NCBI RefSeq assembly: GCF_001414055.1
Contig: NZ_CP013002.1
Coordinates: 2,790,001-2,854,000 of the forward strand
Length of the DNA stretch: 64,000 bases
Direction of reading: 5' to 3'
Origin: Caulobacter henricii
GTDB lineage: Bacteria > Pseudomonadota > Alphaproteobacteria > Caulobacterales > Caulobacteraceae
A program made the position numbers and the translations under genes. Shown here in pieces: positions 52,950-63,662 of this stretch; positions within the stretch are counted from its first letter, which is position 1, and every line of letters begins with the position of its first letter. Under the pieces are notes generated by a model. It ran no database searches. It was not told the origin of the DNA and saw only the letters and a program-made list of their open reading frames with translations.

Positions 52950-54584
52950 TCAGGGTACCAGCGACACCAGACCCAGCTTGTAGAGCCACATGAACGCTCT
53001 CATCCGCGTCGGGGAGGCACCCTGGGTTCCCCGAACCAGCGCGGCGATGGTGCTCGGCGTCGCCGCGGCCTGCCGGAGGACCTCGACAATGGTATCCCGC
53101 GGCAGGGTGACCGGATCGATCACATACCGAGCCACACCCAGTTCCAGGAAGGTCTCGATCGCCTCGGCCCGCTGCAGGTGAACCGCGACAATACGGCTCT
53201 CATCCAGCACCTGGCTCGGATAGTGAGAGAACAGCTCAAACGGATCGGGCCGGGTCGGCCAGGGCAGTGGCGCTGTAGACGCAGCCGCCTTGCGCAGTTC
53301 CCCAAGCCCATCGATCATCTCGACATAGCGCCCCAGGATGATCGGCCAATCATAGATTTCCCTGGCCCGCTTCTGGCCGGCGGCCCCGAGGGTCTCCCGG
53401 AGATCCGAGCTCTCCGCCAGAGCCACAACCCGATCGGTCAGGGCCGGCAGATCAACGACCGTCGCCATGCTCACCCGGCCGATGTAGTAGTCGTAGTTGT
53501 CGCGACCCAAGGCGTAATTCATGGCCAGGTCCGTACCGCTGCCGGCGGCCGGCAGGGTCACCGGAACGCGATAGCCATCGACGCCGTCACGAACCGTGTC
53601 CTTGTAGCCGTCCCAGTCGCTGACCAGCACGGGAATGCCGGCCGCCATGGCCTCGACCGGCGTCAGGCCGAACGTCTCCTGGATGTTGTCGGAGAGCGAA
53701 ACGAAGACGTCAGCGGCTTTCCAGGCCTTGTCATAGAGGCCGCTGTCATTGCCATCGACATGCTGAAACCGGACGCTGGGCGCGAAGAACCGTTGCGCCT
53801 CCTCGACAGCGTTCTGCACGCCCGCATTGGGATAGATGCCCGCTTCGATACAGACCAGGGCCTTGCCGGTGCGTTGGCAGGCCGCCTCCAGGGCCTGATA
53901 GCAGGCGACCGGGCTGGCCTTGCCGTGGAAGGTGATGCGGCCTGCGAAAAGGAAGGCGATCTCGTCCGCGCCCAGTCCAAGGGTCTGGCGCGCGGCGATC
54001 CGCTGAGTGTCATTGCGCTCGAAATCCGGCACATTGATCCCGAGCGGGATGACCGGCAGGGCGGGCGAGTTGAATCGCGTGGCTCCGGTATTGTCGGCAT
54101 GCCAGGTCTTGAGCTCATCCTGCAACTTGGTGACGACGGACAGGGCGGCACTGGAGGTGCAGATCAGGGCGTCCCAGGGCTTGAAAGGCGGCAGGGCCAC
54201 CTCAGCGACCTGCCTCATGGCGTTTGCGGACGACAGCGTATGGGTTACGCCCACCAGACTATAGGCCGTACTTCCGACCAGGTTTCGGCCATGGGCGGAA
54301 TCCTGCGGCAACGGGCCCGGCATGTAGAGCGCGCCCCGTTCTGCAAGGATGCGCCGTCCAGTTGAATCCTGCCAGTGAAGGGAGCCGGCATAGCCATCCC
54401 CTTTCAGCTGCTCGATCATCACGTGAGCGGCGGCCCGTTGCCCGTAGCCATAGACAGCGTCAGTCTTCCACCGGCGAGCCACACCCTTGATCAGGGCCTT
54501 GCCGGCACTTTGCCGCCCCATGATCTTCTTGTCGGTCGAATAGCCGTCGCCCGCGAAATAGATCGCGAAATTCATCATGCTCAT
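52950..54584 (-). CDS. GT4-family glycosyltransferase
   Basis: The protein has about 544 residues from ATG 54584 (MSMMNFAIYFAGDGYSTDKK; ATG 54575 also fits). The C-terminal GT4 nucleotide-sugar domain is clear: EIAFLFAGRITFHGKASPVA, KALVCIEAGIY, and the donor-binding block SDNIQETFGLTPVEAMAAGI with its E-x7-E spacing, then PVLVSDWDGYKDTVRDGVDG. An unusual C-terminal extension of about 120 residues follows. It transfers a sugar to an unknown acceptor; no capsule or LPS genes flank it. Confidence 0.88.
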   Translation of the reverse strand: MSMMNFAIYFAGDGYSTDKKIMGRQSAGKALIKGVARRWKTDAVYGYGQRAAAHVMIEQLKGDGYAGSLHWQDSTGRRILAERGALYMPGPLPQDSAHGRNLVGSTAYSLVGVTHTLSSANAMRQVAEVALPPFKPWDALICTSSAALSVVTKLQDELKTWHADNTGATRFNSPALPVIPLGINVPDFERNDTQRIAARQTLGLGADEIAFLFAGRITFHGKASPVACYQALEAACQRTGKALVCIEAGIYPNAGVQNAVEEAQRFFAPSVRFQHVDGNDSGLYDKAWKAADVFVSLSDNIQETFGLTPVEAMAAGIPVLVSDWDGYKDTVRDGVDGYRVPVTLPAAGSGTDLAMNYALGRDNYDYYIGRVSMATVVDLPALTDRVVALAESSDLRETLGAAGQKRAREIYDWPIILGRYVEMIDGLGELRKAAASTAPLPWPTRPDPFELFSHYPSQVLDESRIVAVHLQRAEAIETFLELGVARYVIDPVTLPRDTIVEVLRQAAATPSTIAALVRGTQGASPTRMRAFMWLYKLGLVSLVP

Positions 54585-54703
54585 CGAACGGCACCGCTTG
54601 CGACCAACTGGATTCAAGACGTCTCAAGCAGGCGCTTGCAGGCCGGGAACGTCCCTGCCTAGTTAGGAAAAGTCGCCCCGCCTGTCGATGGCCCTCTGAT
54701 TGA

Positions 54704-55759
<1,056 letters not shown>

Positions 55760-55796
55760 TCAGGGGGTATCGTCCGCCCCCTCGACTCAAACTCTA

Positions 55797-55811
55797 CATA
55801 TATTGAATATG
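55797..55811. promoter_or_regulatory. Candidate PadR operator between the AKR and padR genes
   Basis: CATATATTGAATATG is an imperfect inverted repeat (CATAT ... ATATG) ending 6 bp before the PadR ATG, within an otherwise GC-rich leader. PadR dimers bind AT-rich inverted repeats at their own promoters. Confidence 0.45.
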
Positions 55812-55816
55812 GCTAC

Positions 55817-56134
55817 ATGACCCGGCCACCCAACATCTCCCGCCAGACACGCGCGCTTCTGACCGTGCTCCTGGAGCAGCCCCAGGCCTGGCGCTACGGC
55901 TATGACCTGAGCAAACAGACCGGCCTCAAGTCGGGCACCCTCTATCCGCTGCTGATGCGGCTCAGCGACCAGGGCCTGCTGGACTCCGAATGGCGCCAGC
56001 CCCTGCAACCGGGTCGGCCGCCCAGACATGCCTACCGACTGACCGACGCCGGCGCGGCCCTTGCCCGCCAGCGCGCGGCCGACAGCCCCGCCCCTGTGGA
56101 TGAGGCCGGCCCGGCATGGGAAGGCACGCGATGA
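55817..56134 (+). CDS. PadR-family transcriptional regulator
   Basis: From ATG 55817 (MTRPPNISRQTRALLTVLLE) the 105-residue protein is a short PadR winged helix: WRYGYDLSKQTGLKSGTLYP, LLMRLSDQGLLDSEW and the wing GRPPRHAYRLTDAGAALARQ. It is co-translated (ATGA overlap) with a membrane protein, the usual PadR partner arrangement. The ligand is unknown. Confidence 0.92.
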   Translation: MTRPPNISRQTRALLTVLLEQPQAWRYGYDLSKQTGLKSGTLYPLLMRLSDQGLLDSEWRQPLQPGRPPRHAYRLTDAGAALARQRAADSPAPVDEAGPAWEGTR

Positions 56135-56787
56135 CCCTCGCCCACCTGCTGATGCAGCATGCTGCGACCGTCATGCCTGAACCGCGCCACGACTGGACGG
56201 CGGCGATGCAGGCCGAGGTGTCTGAAATCAACGATCCCCGTGCAGCCCTGGCCTTCGCGGCCGGTTGCGTCCTGACCGCCTATCACCAAAGGATCTCGCC
56301 CATGCGCATCGCCCTCGTCCTCGGCCGCTTTGGCGTCACGGTCGTCACCGTGCTGACCGCCGGGGTCCACATCGCCTTCCTGCTGTACTGGGTGGCGATC
56401 ATCGAGGACCTCAAGACCCACGGCACGAACGGCTGGGCGGGCCGTTTCCCGATCTTTCGCGGCCATAGCGCCGAGGAGGCGCTGCAGGGCATAGGTCTGC
56501 TGCCCGTCTGGCATGTCGTCGCCCTGGTCGCCATGACCTTGGCCTTCGCCCTGTCGGCCTGGTTCCTGGCCCATGGCCGGTTAAGGCTCCTGGCCCTCGC
56601 AGCCGGAACGGGGCTGCTGATCAACACCGCCAACGCCCTGGCCATGACGGCCGTGAAAGGCCCCTATCTGGTGCACCCGCAGATGGCCTGGCTTTACGCC
56701 CTGGCCTTCGGCCTGCTCATTCTGGCGGCTGGTGCCTTTGGCGGCGCTGACCGCTGGCTGGCCCGGCGGCCGCAACTGGCGGCCTGA
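56131..56787 (+). CDS. PadR-linked membrane protein of unknown function
   Basis: The 218-residue protein starts at ATG 56131 overlapping the PadR stop. An N-terminal cytoplasmic segment (LLMQHAATVMPEPRHDWTAA, EVSEINDPRAALAFAAGCVL) is followed by four hydrophobic helices (VTVVTVLTAGVHIAFLLYWV; VWHVVALVAMTLAFALSAWF; LLALAAGTGLLINTANALAM; LYALAFGLLILAAGAFGG). Proteins with this PRRDW-type start are common partners of PadR regulators. No transport motif is visible. Confidence 0.75.
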   Translation: MTLAHLLMQHAATVMPEPRHDWTAAMQAEVSEINDPRAALAFAAGCVLTAYHQRISPMRIALVLGRFGVTVVTVLTAGVHIAFLLYWVAIIEDLKTHGTNGWAGRFPIFRGHSAEEALQGIGLLPVWHVVALVAMTLAFALSAWFLAHGRLRLLALAAGTGLLINTANALAMTAVKGPYLVHPQMAWLYALAFGLLILAAGAFGGADRWLARRPQLAA

Positions 56788-56791
56788 CGGG

Positions 56792-57517
56792 TCAGGCTGC
56801 AAGCTTGAGAAGGCTGCCCGGCGGCATGTCCTGGCGAACCTGCTGATCCAGGTCCTCGGTCATCTTGTCGAGACCCTTCAGTTCTTCCTCGGCCTCATTG
56901 ACCTCGTCGGAGCGCTCGAACCTGCCTGGCTGGGTCAGGATGCCCTTGGTCTTGGCGGTATTCAGTTCGTCCCTCAGGCCCCGGCTGACCTCACGCGTCA
57001 TCTGGATGAACTCCTGGTCGCCCTGGGCATCCATCTTGGCCTCGTCCTCGAGGGTCTTGCGGGCGTTGGCGGCGCCCTCGGGATCGGTGGCGGCGTCGGG
57101 AAGGTTGGCGAAGTCCTGGCTGTAGAGTTCGCCGGACTCCTTGGCGGCCTTGCCGTAGTCCTTGACCGCGGTCTTCAGCTCCTTGGCCGCAGCGGCCAGA
57201 GCCTTGGCCATGGCCTTGGGGTCATTGGCGTAGATCTTCTTCAGCAGCTTCAGCCGGTCGACCACCTGCTGGAGCCTGGCCCTGGCCCGACCCTTGGCGT
57301 CACCGATGGCGTTCTTCTTGCCGAGCCGCAGCTCCTTCTTGAGCTTGACGAGTGCTTCGGCGGATTCAGCCGCCTTCCGGGCCTCTGGCGAGTTCGGGGC
57401 CGGCGTCGCGACCGCCGTTGCGCCCGCCTTGGGCGGCGCGATCAACGCCTTGTCCTTCGCATTCTTGCCATAGGCAGCCAGCGCCAGGGCGCCCGCCTGC
57501 GTCGTCACCGTCACCAT
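56792..57517 (-). CDS. Lys/Ala-rich coiled-coil protein of unknown function
   Basis: The 241-residue protein is almost all helical: Lys/Ala-rich (LVKLKKELRLGKKNAIGDAK; AMAKALAAAAKELKTAVKDY) with a more acidic C-terminal half (SDEVNEAEEELKGLDKMTED). It has no signal peptide or membrane helix. The composition resembles intracellular structural or DNA/RNA-binding proteins, but I do not recognise the family. It converges with the PadR-membrane operon. Confidence 0.6.
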   Translation of the reverse strand: MVTVTTQAGALALAAYGKNAKDKALIAPPKAGATAVATPAPNSPEARKAAESAEALVKLKKELRLGKKNAIGDAKGRARARLQQVVDRLKLLKKIYANDPKAMAKALAAAAKELKTAVKDYGKAAKESGELYSQDFANLPDAATDPEGAANARKTLEDEAKMDAQGDQEFIQMTREVSRGLRDELNTAKTKGILTQPGRFERSDEVNEAEEELKGLDKMTEDLDQQVRQDMPPGSLLKLAA

Positions 57518-57585
57518 CGGCCTTCCAGCCTCCTCCGGCGGTTCTCCGCCTGTCTGGAGGCCAGACCTAGCAAGCCAAGGTTAAG

Positions 57586-57807
57586 TTAGGCCTTCTTGAC
57601 GAACTCGACGCGCAGGACAAGGCCGCGAACCTTTTCGACATTGGCCTCGATCTCGTCGGTATCGCCGGTCAGGCGGATATTCTTGACCAGGGTGCCGCGC
57701 TTCAGCGTGACGCCGCCCGAGCCCTTGACCTTGAGGTCCTTGATCAGGGTCACATTGTCGCCGTCGGCGAGAACGGTGCCGTTGCTGTCGCGGGTTTCGT
57801 CCGACAT
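57586..57807 (-). CDS. PhnA/YjdM-type small protein
   Basis: The 73-residue protein matches the C-terminal domain of the PhnA family: TVLADGDNVTLIKDLKVKGS, GVTLKRGTLVKNIRLTGD and EIEANVEKVRGLVLRVEFVK. The N-terminal zinc ribbon of longer PhnA proteins is missing, as in many alphaproteobacterial members. Despite the name, a role in phosphonate use is not established. Confidence 0.88.
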   Translation of the reverse strand: MSDETRDSNGTVLADGDNVTLIKDLKVKGSGGVTLKRGTLVKNIRLTGDTDEIEANVEKVRGLVLRVEFVKKA

Positions 57808-57902
57808 GGGGGAGCCTTGGGTAGGAGCGGGGCGTCAGGTTGAAACCCACACAAAATGCAGGGGCTTCCTAGAGGGCCCGGAGATCCTGCGCAAGGCGAC
57901 GC

Positions 57903-58814
57903 TCAATCCTTCCGCCCCAGCGGATGCTTGGTCCTAACCACCTGGGCCAGATGGTCGCCGGCCACATGGGTGTAGATCTGGGTGGTGCCGATGTCGGCAT
58001 GGCCCAGCAGGGTCTGGATCACCCGCAGATCAGCACCTCCCTCGAGCAGGTGAGTGGCGAAGGCGTGGCGCAGGACGTGGGGGCTGACCTTTTCGCGGTC
58101 GATGCCGGCGGTCATGGCCGCCTCTTCCAGCAGTTGCGACACCCGCCGCGCCGTCAACCGACCGGCCGACGAGCGGGACGGAAACAGCCAGGGACTGTCC
58201 TTGGCACCCCTGGGCAGGAACTGCGGCCGGGCGGTCAGATAGGCCTTCACCGCCGTCCGGGCGGGCGGGTTCAGGGGGGCCAGCCGCTCCTTGCCGCCCT
58301 TGCCCTTCACCGTGAGGAAGGCCGGATCCCGGGCCAGGGCATTGAGCGGCAGGGCCAGGAGCTCGGAAATCCGCAGGCCCGAGGCGTAGAGCAGTTCGAT
58401 CATGCAGGCCAGGCGCAGACCCTGGCCGCCGTCCCGATCCGTCGCCGCGGCGATCAGAGCTTCGACCTCGCTGCGCGACAGCACCTTGGGCAGGGGCCGC
58501 CCGGCCTTGGGGGCCGCTACCCGCCGCGAGGGATCATCGGCCCGCCAGCCCTCCTCCAGAACAAAGCGGTAGAACTGGCGCACAGCCGAGCGTCGCCGCG
58601 CCGCGGTGGCCGGAGACAGTCCCCGGGCACCCAGGCTCTGGAAATAGGCCTCGATCGTCTCGGCCGGGGCGACATCCAGATCACCGCCCACTCTCGCCAG
58701 CCAGGCCCTAGCGTCGTCAAGATCCTTGCCATAGGCCGTGAGGGTATTGCGGGCGGCGGCGCGCTCGACAGCCATCATCTCGAGAAAGGCGTCGACCCAG
58801 CCGGCGGCGCTCAT
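57903..58814 (-). CDS. xerD: Site-specific tyrosine recombinase XerD
   Basis: The 303-residue recombinase has the core-binding domain (5-95) and a full set of catalytic residues: R148 (LLYASGLRISELLAL), K172 (VKGKGGKERLAPL), H246 and R249 (SPHVLRHAFATHLLEGG), H272 (LLGHADIGTTQIY) and Y281. With XerC it resolves chromosome dimers at dif, activated by FtsK. The ATG overlaps the stop of an upstream secreted protein gene, so it is the second gene of a two-gene operon; aroK-aroB lie divergent, a conserved neighbourhood in Caulobacterales. Confidence 0.94.
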   Translation of the reverse strand: MSAAGWVDAFLEMMAVERAAARNTLTAYGKDLDDARAWLARVGGDLDVAPAETIEAYFQSLGARGLSPATAARRRSAVRQFYRFVLEEGWRADDPSRRVAAPKAGRPLPKVLSRSEVEALIAAATDRDGGQGLRLACMIELLYASGLRISELLALPLNALARDPAFLTVKGKGGKERLAPLNPPARTAVKAYLTARPQFLPRGAKDSPWLFPSRSSAGRLTARRVSQLLEEAAMTAGIDREKVSPHVLRHAFATHLLEGGADLRVIQTLLGHADIGTTQIYTHVAGDHLAQVVRTKHPLGRKD

Positions 58815-60277
58815 CGGGCTAGTTGCAGGGCCAGCAGGCCTTCGACCACCACAGCCCAGGCATCACCGGCCAGACCCACCCGGCCAAAGGCCTTGGCGAT
58901 CCGGGCCCGGTCGGCCGGACCGGGTCCAGCCACGCCGGCATCCGCCGCCACCGCCAGGGCCAGCAAGGCGGCCTCGCCCTTGATCCCGGCGGTCGCCGCC
59001 TCATCCAGCAACATCAGCCTGGCCGTCGAGCCGGCCGGCTTGCCGACATCGAAACTGGCGAACTGGCCCCGCGCCTGGGCGCTCATGGTTCCCCCGAGGG
59101 TCGCCAGCAGCAGGGCCGCCGGCTGGGCCGGAGACTTGACCCCGTTCTGGGCCCCCAATTCGACCAGACGGTCCAGGACCTGGTTGTCGGCCTTGCCGGC
59201 GGCGGCGGCGAGCAGGGCATCCAGCAGGGCGAGGTCGGTGATCGTCGCCCCGGGGATCTGATCCTGGGTCAGGCGCGCGCGAATGGCCTGGGCCGTGGTC
59301 AGGTCGCCGGCGGCAAGGGCGGCGCGGGCAAACAGGACCGGATCGCGCAGGGGCGCATCCGCCTGGGCCAGGACCCTGATCGAGGTCGAGGCCGTTCGCG
59401 CTGCCTCAATGAAGGCCGCCAGTCCCTTGGCCTGGCGCAGGAAGGCCAGGTCAGAGGTCTCGATCGCGGTCAGATCCGCCCCGGCCAGGCCCGCCGAAAG
59501 ATCGCTCGGCGCGCGGAGCACGGGCTTCAGCGCCGAGGACGCCGTGCCGGCCGCCGCCTGGATGTCCAGACCGAGCCTGCGCGACAGGGCATAGTTGACG
59601 CCATTGCGCAGATTGGCCGGCCCCGCCTCGCCGGAGCCCGCAAGCAGCGCCCCCATCAGGCGCGCATAGTCTGCATCGCGGGTCTGTTGCTGGGCCAGGG
59701 AAAAGGTCAGCTGGGCGGCGTCAGCCTGACCGGCCCGCGCCTGGCAGAAGGCCCGCAGCCGCAACCAGTAGCCGGCCCCGCGATCTACCGTCAGGGTGTC
59801 GCCGATGCGGCAAGCCTTGTCGTCGTCGCCCTTGATCAGGGCCGCCTCGGCTGCGGCCAGGGACAGGGCCGCGCTGCCGGCGAGGCCGGGCGCACGGTCA
59901 AGAACGGCGTCAGCGCCGCGGGCCTCTCCAAGGGCAATCAGGGCCATGGCCCGCGCTGCGGCCAGGTCCGGATCATTGCCGAGCCCCGCGGGTCCGGTCG
60001 CCCCGGTCGCCAGCACCCGAAGGGCGAGATCGGCGAAGGCCGGCGACAGGGGCCGAGCCGCCAGGCGGGGCAGCACGTCGCGGGCAATGTCCGGCGCGGT
60101 GTCCTTCCAGAGATCGGGTCCAAGATCGGTCTGGGCGGCCGGGGTCGAGAACAGGTCCGGCGCGGCCAGGGACTGCACCTGGACCTGGGCGAAGGCCGGC
60201 GCAGCGCCGCCCGCCAGCAGCAGAACGAGGAACGGCACAATGGCCCGGTGAGAGTGCGAACGCATGCGAGACTTCAT
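58811..60277 (-). CDS. Secreted alpha-helical repeat protein of unknown function
   Basis: The 488-residue protein (ATG 60277; ATG 60265 also possible) starts with a signal peptide (HRAIVPFLVLLLAGGAAPAFA) and then consists of Ala/Leu-rich helical pairs like TPR/Sel1-type repeats (MALIALGEARGADAVLDRAP, FCQARAGQADAAQLTFSLAQ, RAALAAGDLTTAQAIRARLT). It should be periplasmic. No catalytic motif is seen. Its stop codon overlaps the xerD start. Longer readings that start at 60871 overlap aroK and are false. Confidence 0.72.
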   Translation of the reverse strand: MKSRMRSHSHRAIVPFLVLLLAGGAAPAFAQVQVQSLAAPDLFSTPAAQTDLGPDLWKDTAPDIARDVLPRLAARPLSPAFADLALRVLATGATGPAGLGNDPDLAAARAMALIALGEARGADAVLDRAPGLAGSAALSLAAAEAALIKGDDDKACRIGDTLTVDRGAGYWLRLRAFCQARAGQADAAQLTFSLAQQQTRDADYARLMGALLAGSGEAGPANLRNGVNYALSRRLGLDIQAAAGTASSALKPVLRAPSDLSAGLAGADLTAIETSDLAFLRQAKGLAAFIEAARTASTSIRVLAQADAPLRDPVLFARAALAAGDLTTAQAIRARLTQDQIPGATITDLALLDALLAAAAGKADNQVLDRLVELGAQNGVKSPAQPAALLLATLGGTMSAQARGQFASFDVGKPAGSTARLMLLDEAATAGIKGEAALLALAVAADAGVAGPGPADRARIAKAFGRVGLAGDAWAVVVEGLLALQLAR

Positions 60278-60370
60278 GCTCCAGTTATGACCCAACACCA
60301 CCGTCAGCAAAACCGGGTTCAGCTTAACTTGGCGCTTGGGCCAAGCCTCGTGTAAACCCGCGACCGCATC

Positions 60371-60940
60371 ATGACCGACGACACCGCCAACCCGAATGAA
60401 CCCCTGCGCCACCGCACCATCGTGCTGGTGGGCCTGATGGGCGTGGGCAAGTCCAGCGTGGGACGCCGCCTGGCCCAGGCGCTGGACATGCCGTTCCGCG
60501 ACGCCGACAACGAGGTCGAAAGCGCTGCCGGCCGTTCGATTGCCGAGATCTTTGCCGAACTGGGCGAGGCCGCCTTTCGGGATGGCGAGCGCCGGGTTAT
60601 CGCGCGTCTGCTCGAGGAGCCGCCGCACGTGCTGGCCACCGGCGGCGGGGCCTTCATCAATGACGAGACCCGCTCCCTGATCAATCAGAACGCCATTTCG
60701 GTCTGGCTGAAGGCCGATATCGAGCTTCTGGCCCGCCGGGTGGGTCGCAAGGATACGCGCCCCCTGCTCAAGAACCGCGACCCGGTCGAGGTGCTGACCG
60801 AACTGGCCGAGGTCCGCTATCCCGCCTATGCCCAGGCCCATGTTCATGTCCAGACCGGCGACACGCCGCACGCCGTGGCGGTGGACGCTGTGATCGCGGC
60901 CCTGCGTAACCGTCTGGACCAGGAGTCGTTTCAGCCATGA
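60371..60940 (+). CDS. aroK: Shikimate kinase
   Basis: The 189-residue kinase has Walker [18 protein letters not shown], DxD-like DADNEVES, substrate motif [13 protein letters not shown] and the ATGGGAFI block, plus the lid [16 protein letters not shown]. It phosphorylates shikimate in aromatic amino-acid synthesis. Its stop overlaps the aroB start (ATGA), the usual aroK-aroB operon. Confidence 0.95.
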   Translation: MTDDTANPNEPLRHRTIVLVGLMGVGKSSVGRRLAQALDMPFRDADNEVESAAGRSIAEIFAELGEAAFRDGERRVIARLLEEPPHVLATGGGAFINDETRSLINQNAISVWLKADIELLARRVGRKDTRPLLKNRDPVEVLTELAEVRYPAYAQAHVHVQTGDTPHAVAVDAVIAALRNRLDQESFQP

Positions 60941-62049
60941 CCCGCACCGTTGCCGTCGGCCTGGGCGACCGCACCTATGACGTGATGATCGGGACGGGCC
61001 TGATCGACCGGGCCGGCGACCTGATCGCCCCCCTGCTCAAGCGCCGGCGCACGGCCGTGGTCACCGACTCCATCGTCGGCGAGCACCATGGCGAGCGGCT
61101 GTCGGCGGCCCTGCACAAGGCCGGCGTCGCGGTCGACATGATCGTGGTGCCGCCCGGCGAGGAGACCAAGAGCTTCGAAGGTCTGGCCGACCTGTCCGAT
61201 CAGCTGCTGGCCCTTGGGCTGGAGCGCGGCGACATGATCATCGCCTTCGGCGGCGGGGTTGTCGGCGACCTGACCGGCTTTGCGGCCGCGATCTACAAGC
61301 GCGGCATCGACTTCATCCAGATTCCCACCACCCTGCTGGCCCAGGTGGACAGCTCGGTGGGCGGCAAGACCGCCATCGATACCCCGCGCGGCAAGAACCT
61401 GATCGGGGCCTTCCACCAGCCGCGCCTGGTGCTGGCCGACCTCGACGTTCTGACCACCCTGCCCGCCCGCGAACTGGCCTGCGGCTATGCCGAGATCATC
61501 AAGTACGGCCTGCTCGGCGACTTCGCCTTCTTCGAGTGGCTGGAGGCCAACGTTGCCGCCGTGCTGCAGCGGGATGTCGAGGCTCTGGTCCGCGCCGTCG
61601 GCCGCAGTGTCGAGATGAAGGCCGAGATCGTCGCCGAGGACGAGAAGGAAGCCGGTCGCCGCGCCCTCCTGAACCTCGGCCACACCTTCGGCCACGCCAT
61701 CGAGGCCGAGATGGGCTTTGGCGACGCCCTCAAGCACGGCGAGGCCGTCGGGGTCGGCATGGCCCAGGCCTTCCGCTTCTCGGCGCGCCAGGGCCTGTGC
61801 TCCAGCCAGGACGCCGTCCGCGCCGAAGCCGCCATCAAGGCCGCCGGCCTGCCCACCCGCATGAGCGACATCCGACTTGAGCCGTTCGCCGCCGACGCCC
61901 TGATCGCCCACTGCGGCCAGGACAAGAAGGCCGAGGGCGGCATGCTGACCTTCGTGCTGGTGCGCGGCATCGGGGATGCCTTCGTGGCCAAGGACGTCGA
62001 CCGCGCGGCGCTCAGGGCGTTCCTGATCGAGGACGGGGCGGCGGGTTAG
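60937..62049 (+). CDS. aroB: 3-dehydroquinate synthase
   Basis: The 370-residue enzyme has NAD-binding blocks [20 protein letters not shown] and [20 protein letters not shown], the zinc ligands in [11 protein letters not shown] (Glu) and [16 protein letters not shown] plus [14 protein letters not shown] (His), and [20 protein letters not shown]. It makes dehydroquinate from DAHP, two steps before the AroK reaction. Confidence 0.96.
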   Translation: MTRTVAVGLGDRTYDVMIGTGLIDRAGDLIAPLLKRRRTAVVTDSIVGEHHGERLSAALHKAGVAVDMIVVPPGEETKSFEGLADLSDQLLALGLERGDMIIAFGGGVVGDLTGFAAAIYKRGIDFIQIPTTLLAQVDSSVGGKTAIDTPRGKNLIGAFHQPRLVLADLDVLTTLPARELACGYAEIIKYGLLGDFAFFEWLEANVAAVLQRDVEALVRAVGRSVEMKAEIVAEDEKEAGRRALLNLGHTFGHAIEAEMGFGDALKHGEAVGVGMAQAFRFSARQGLCSSQDAVRAEAAIKAAGLPTRMSDIRLEPFAADALIAHCGQDKKAEGGMLTFVLVRGIGDAFVAKDVDRAALRAFLIEDGAAG

Positions 62050-62167
62050 GTCCGCTTTCCAACCCGAACCGACTTTCAGCCTGTCCGCTCGCGGCACCCG
62101 CAGGATGACGGCCGCATCCGCAGCGTGAAGGTCTTGTCCATCGAGGCCTAGGGCGTAGAACACCGCC

Positions 62168-63454
62168 ATGATCGCTGCTCTCCTGGGCCTTGCCCCCATC
62201 GTCCTCGCCCTGCTGGCGATTTCGGCCCTGTTCTCGGCCGCCGAGACCTCGCTGACGGCCGCCAGTCGCGCCCGGATGCACCAGCTGGAGCGCGAGGGCG
62301 ACCGCCCCGCCAAGCGGGTCAACAAGCTGCTCTCGGATCAGGAGACGATGATCGGGGCGGTCCTGCTGGGCAACAACCTGATCAATATCCTGGCCTCGGC
62401 CCTGACCACCCAGGTGCTGACCGCCGCCATACCGGGCCCCTGGGGCGTGGCCGTCGCCACCGCCGTGATGACCGTGATGGTGCTGGTCTTCGCCGAGGTG
62501 CTGCCCAAGACCCTGGCGATCCTGAAGTCCGACGACGTGGCGCGCTTCCTGTCGGGCCCGACCCTGCTGGTGGTGCGACTGTTCGGACCGATCATCTATG
62601 CGATCCAGTGGATCGTGCGCCGCACCCTGCGGCTGTTCGGCGTCAAGCTGGACATGGCCGTCGACGTGCTGGCCGCTCACGAGGAGATCCGCGGCGCGGT
62701 CGAATACCACCACTCCGAAGGCCTGGTCGAAAGCGGCGACCGCCGGATGCTGGGCGGGGTGCTGGACCTGTCCGACATGGACGTCTCGGACATCATGGTC
62801 CACCGCAAGTCGATGGTCATGTGCGACGCCGACCTGTCACCGCGCGAGCTGGTGGCCGAGGCCCTGGAGGCCCAGCACACCCGCATCCCGCTCTATCGCG
62901 ACGATCCCGACAACATCATCGGGGTGCTGCACGCCCGCGACCTGCTGCGGGCCCTGGCGGAATCGGAGGGCGGCATCGACGCCCTGGATATTGCCGCCAT
63001 CCTGCGCGAACCGTGGTTCATCCCCGACACCACCAATCTGAAGGACCAGCTGAACGCCTTCCTCAAGCGCAAGAGCCACTTCGCCCTCGTCGTCGACGAG
63101 TATGGTGCCCTGCAGGGCCTGGTGACCCTGGAGGACATTCTCGAGGAGATCGTCGGCGAGATCGACGATGAGCACGACACCAGCGTCGAAGGGGTGCGCC
63201 GACAGCCGGACGGGTCGGTCAATGTCGACGGTGACGTGACGGTTCGCGACCTGAACCGCGCCATGGAGTGGGGCCTGCCCGAAGACGAGGCCGTGACCAT
63301 TGCCGGCCTGGTGATCCACGAAGCCCAGACCATTCCGGAGCCTGGCCAGACCTTCATCTTCTACCAGCACCGGTTTCAGGTCCTCCGTCGGCAGAGGAAC
63401 CAGATCACCGCCCTGCGCATCAGCGCCAAGCTGGACGAAGGGGTCCAGGTCTGA
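62168..63454 (+). CDS. CNNM/CorC-type membrane protein with CBS domains
   Basis: The 428-residue protein has an N-terminal DUF21 membrane domain with about four helices (APIVLALLAISALFSAAETS; MIGAVLLGNNLINILASALT; VAVATAVMTVMVLVFAEVLP), two CBS domains (about 195-320; VSDIMVHRKSMVMCDADLSP and FALVVDEYGALQGLVTLEDI) and a C-terminal CorC_HlyC domain (VDGDVTVRDLNRAMEWGLPE). Such proteins act in magnesium/cobalt efflux or are called hemolysin-like; adenosine-nucleotide binding to the CBS pair probably gates them. It is not a toxin. Confidence 0.92.
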   Translation: MIAALLGLAPIVLALLAISALFSAAETSLTAASRARMHQLEREGDRPAKRVNKLLSDQETMIGAVLLGNNLINILASALTTQVLTAAIPGPWGVAVATAVMTVMVLVFAEVLPKTLAILKSDDVARFLSGPTLLVVRLFGPIIYAIQWIVRRTLRLFGVKLDMAVDVLAAHEEIRGAVEYHHSEGLVESGDRRMLGGVLDLSDMDVSDIMVHRKSMVMCDADLSPRELVAEALEAQHTRIPLYRDDPDNIIGVLHARDLLRALAESEGGIDALDIAAILREPWFIPDTTNLKDQLNAFLKRKSHFALVVDEYGALQGLVTLEDILEEIVGEIDDEHDTSVEGVRRQPDGSVNVDGDVTVRDLNRAMEWGLPEDEAVTIAGLVIHEAQTIPEPGQTFIFYQHRFQVLRRQRNQITALRISAKLDEGVQV

Positions 63455-63662
63455 CGGCGGAGCGCGGCAACGCTTTGGGGCAAGGGCGGCTCAGGCCCGT
63501 TGCGGTACACCGAAACCGCCGTGATCCGTGCACGGACTGCCAATCCCTTACCGGTGAAAAATGGATGACCGCCGCAACTGCCCCGCGACAGCCGGCTGAC
63601 CTGTGCTAGCCTTGCCTTGAGCCTCTCTGCGGGTCCTCGCAGAACGCTACGGAGTTGGCGGC

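Noticed and set aside
58811..60871. A 686-codon version of the secreted repeat protein
   Set aside because: Its first 200 codons lie antisense to aroK and the intergenic region; the signal peptide shows the true start near 60277.
62168..63454. Hemolysin label for the CBS-domain protein
   Set aside because: The family name is historical; DUF21, CBS and CorC_HlyC domains point to ion transport or its control, not lysis.
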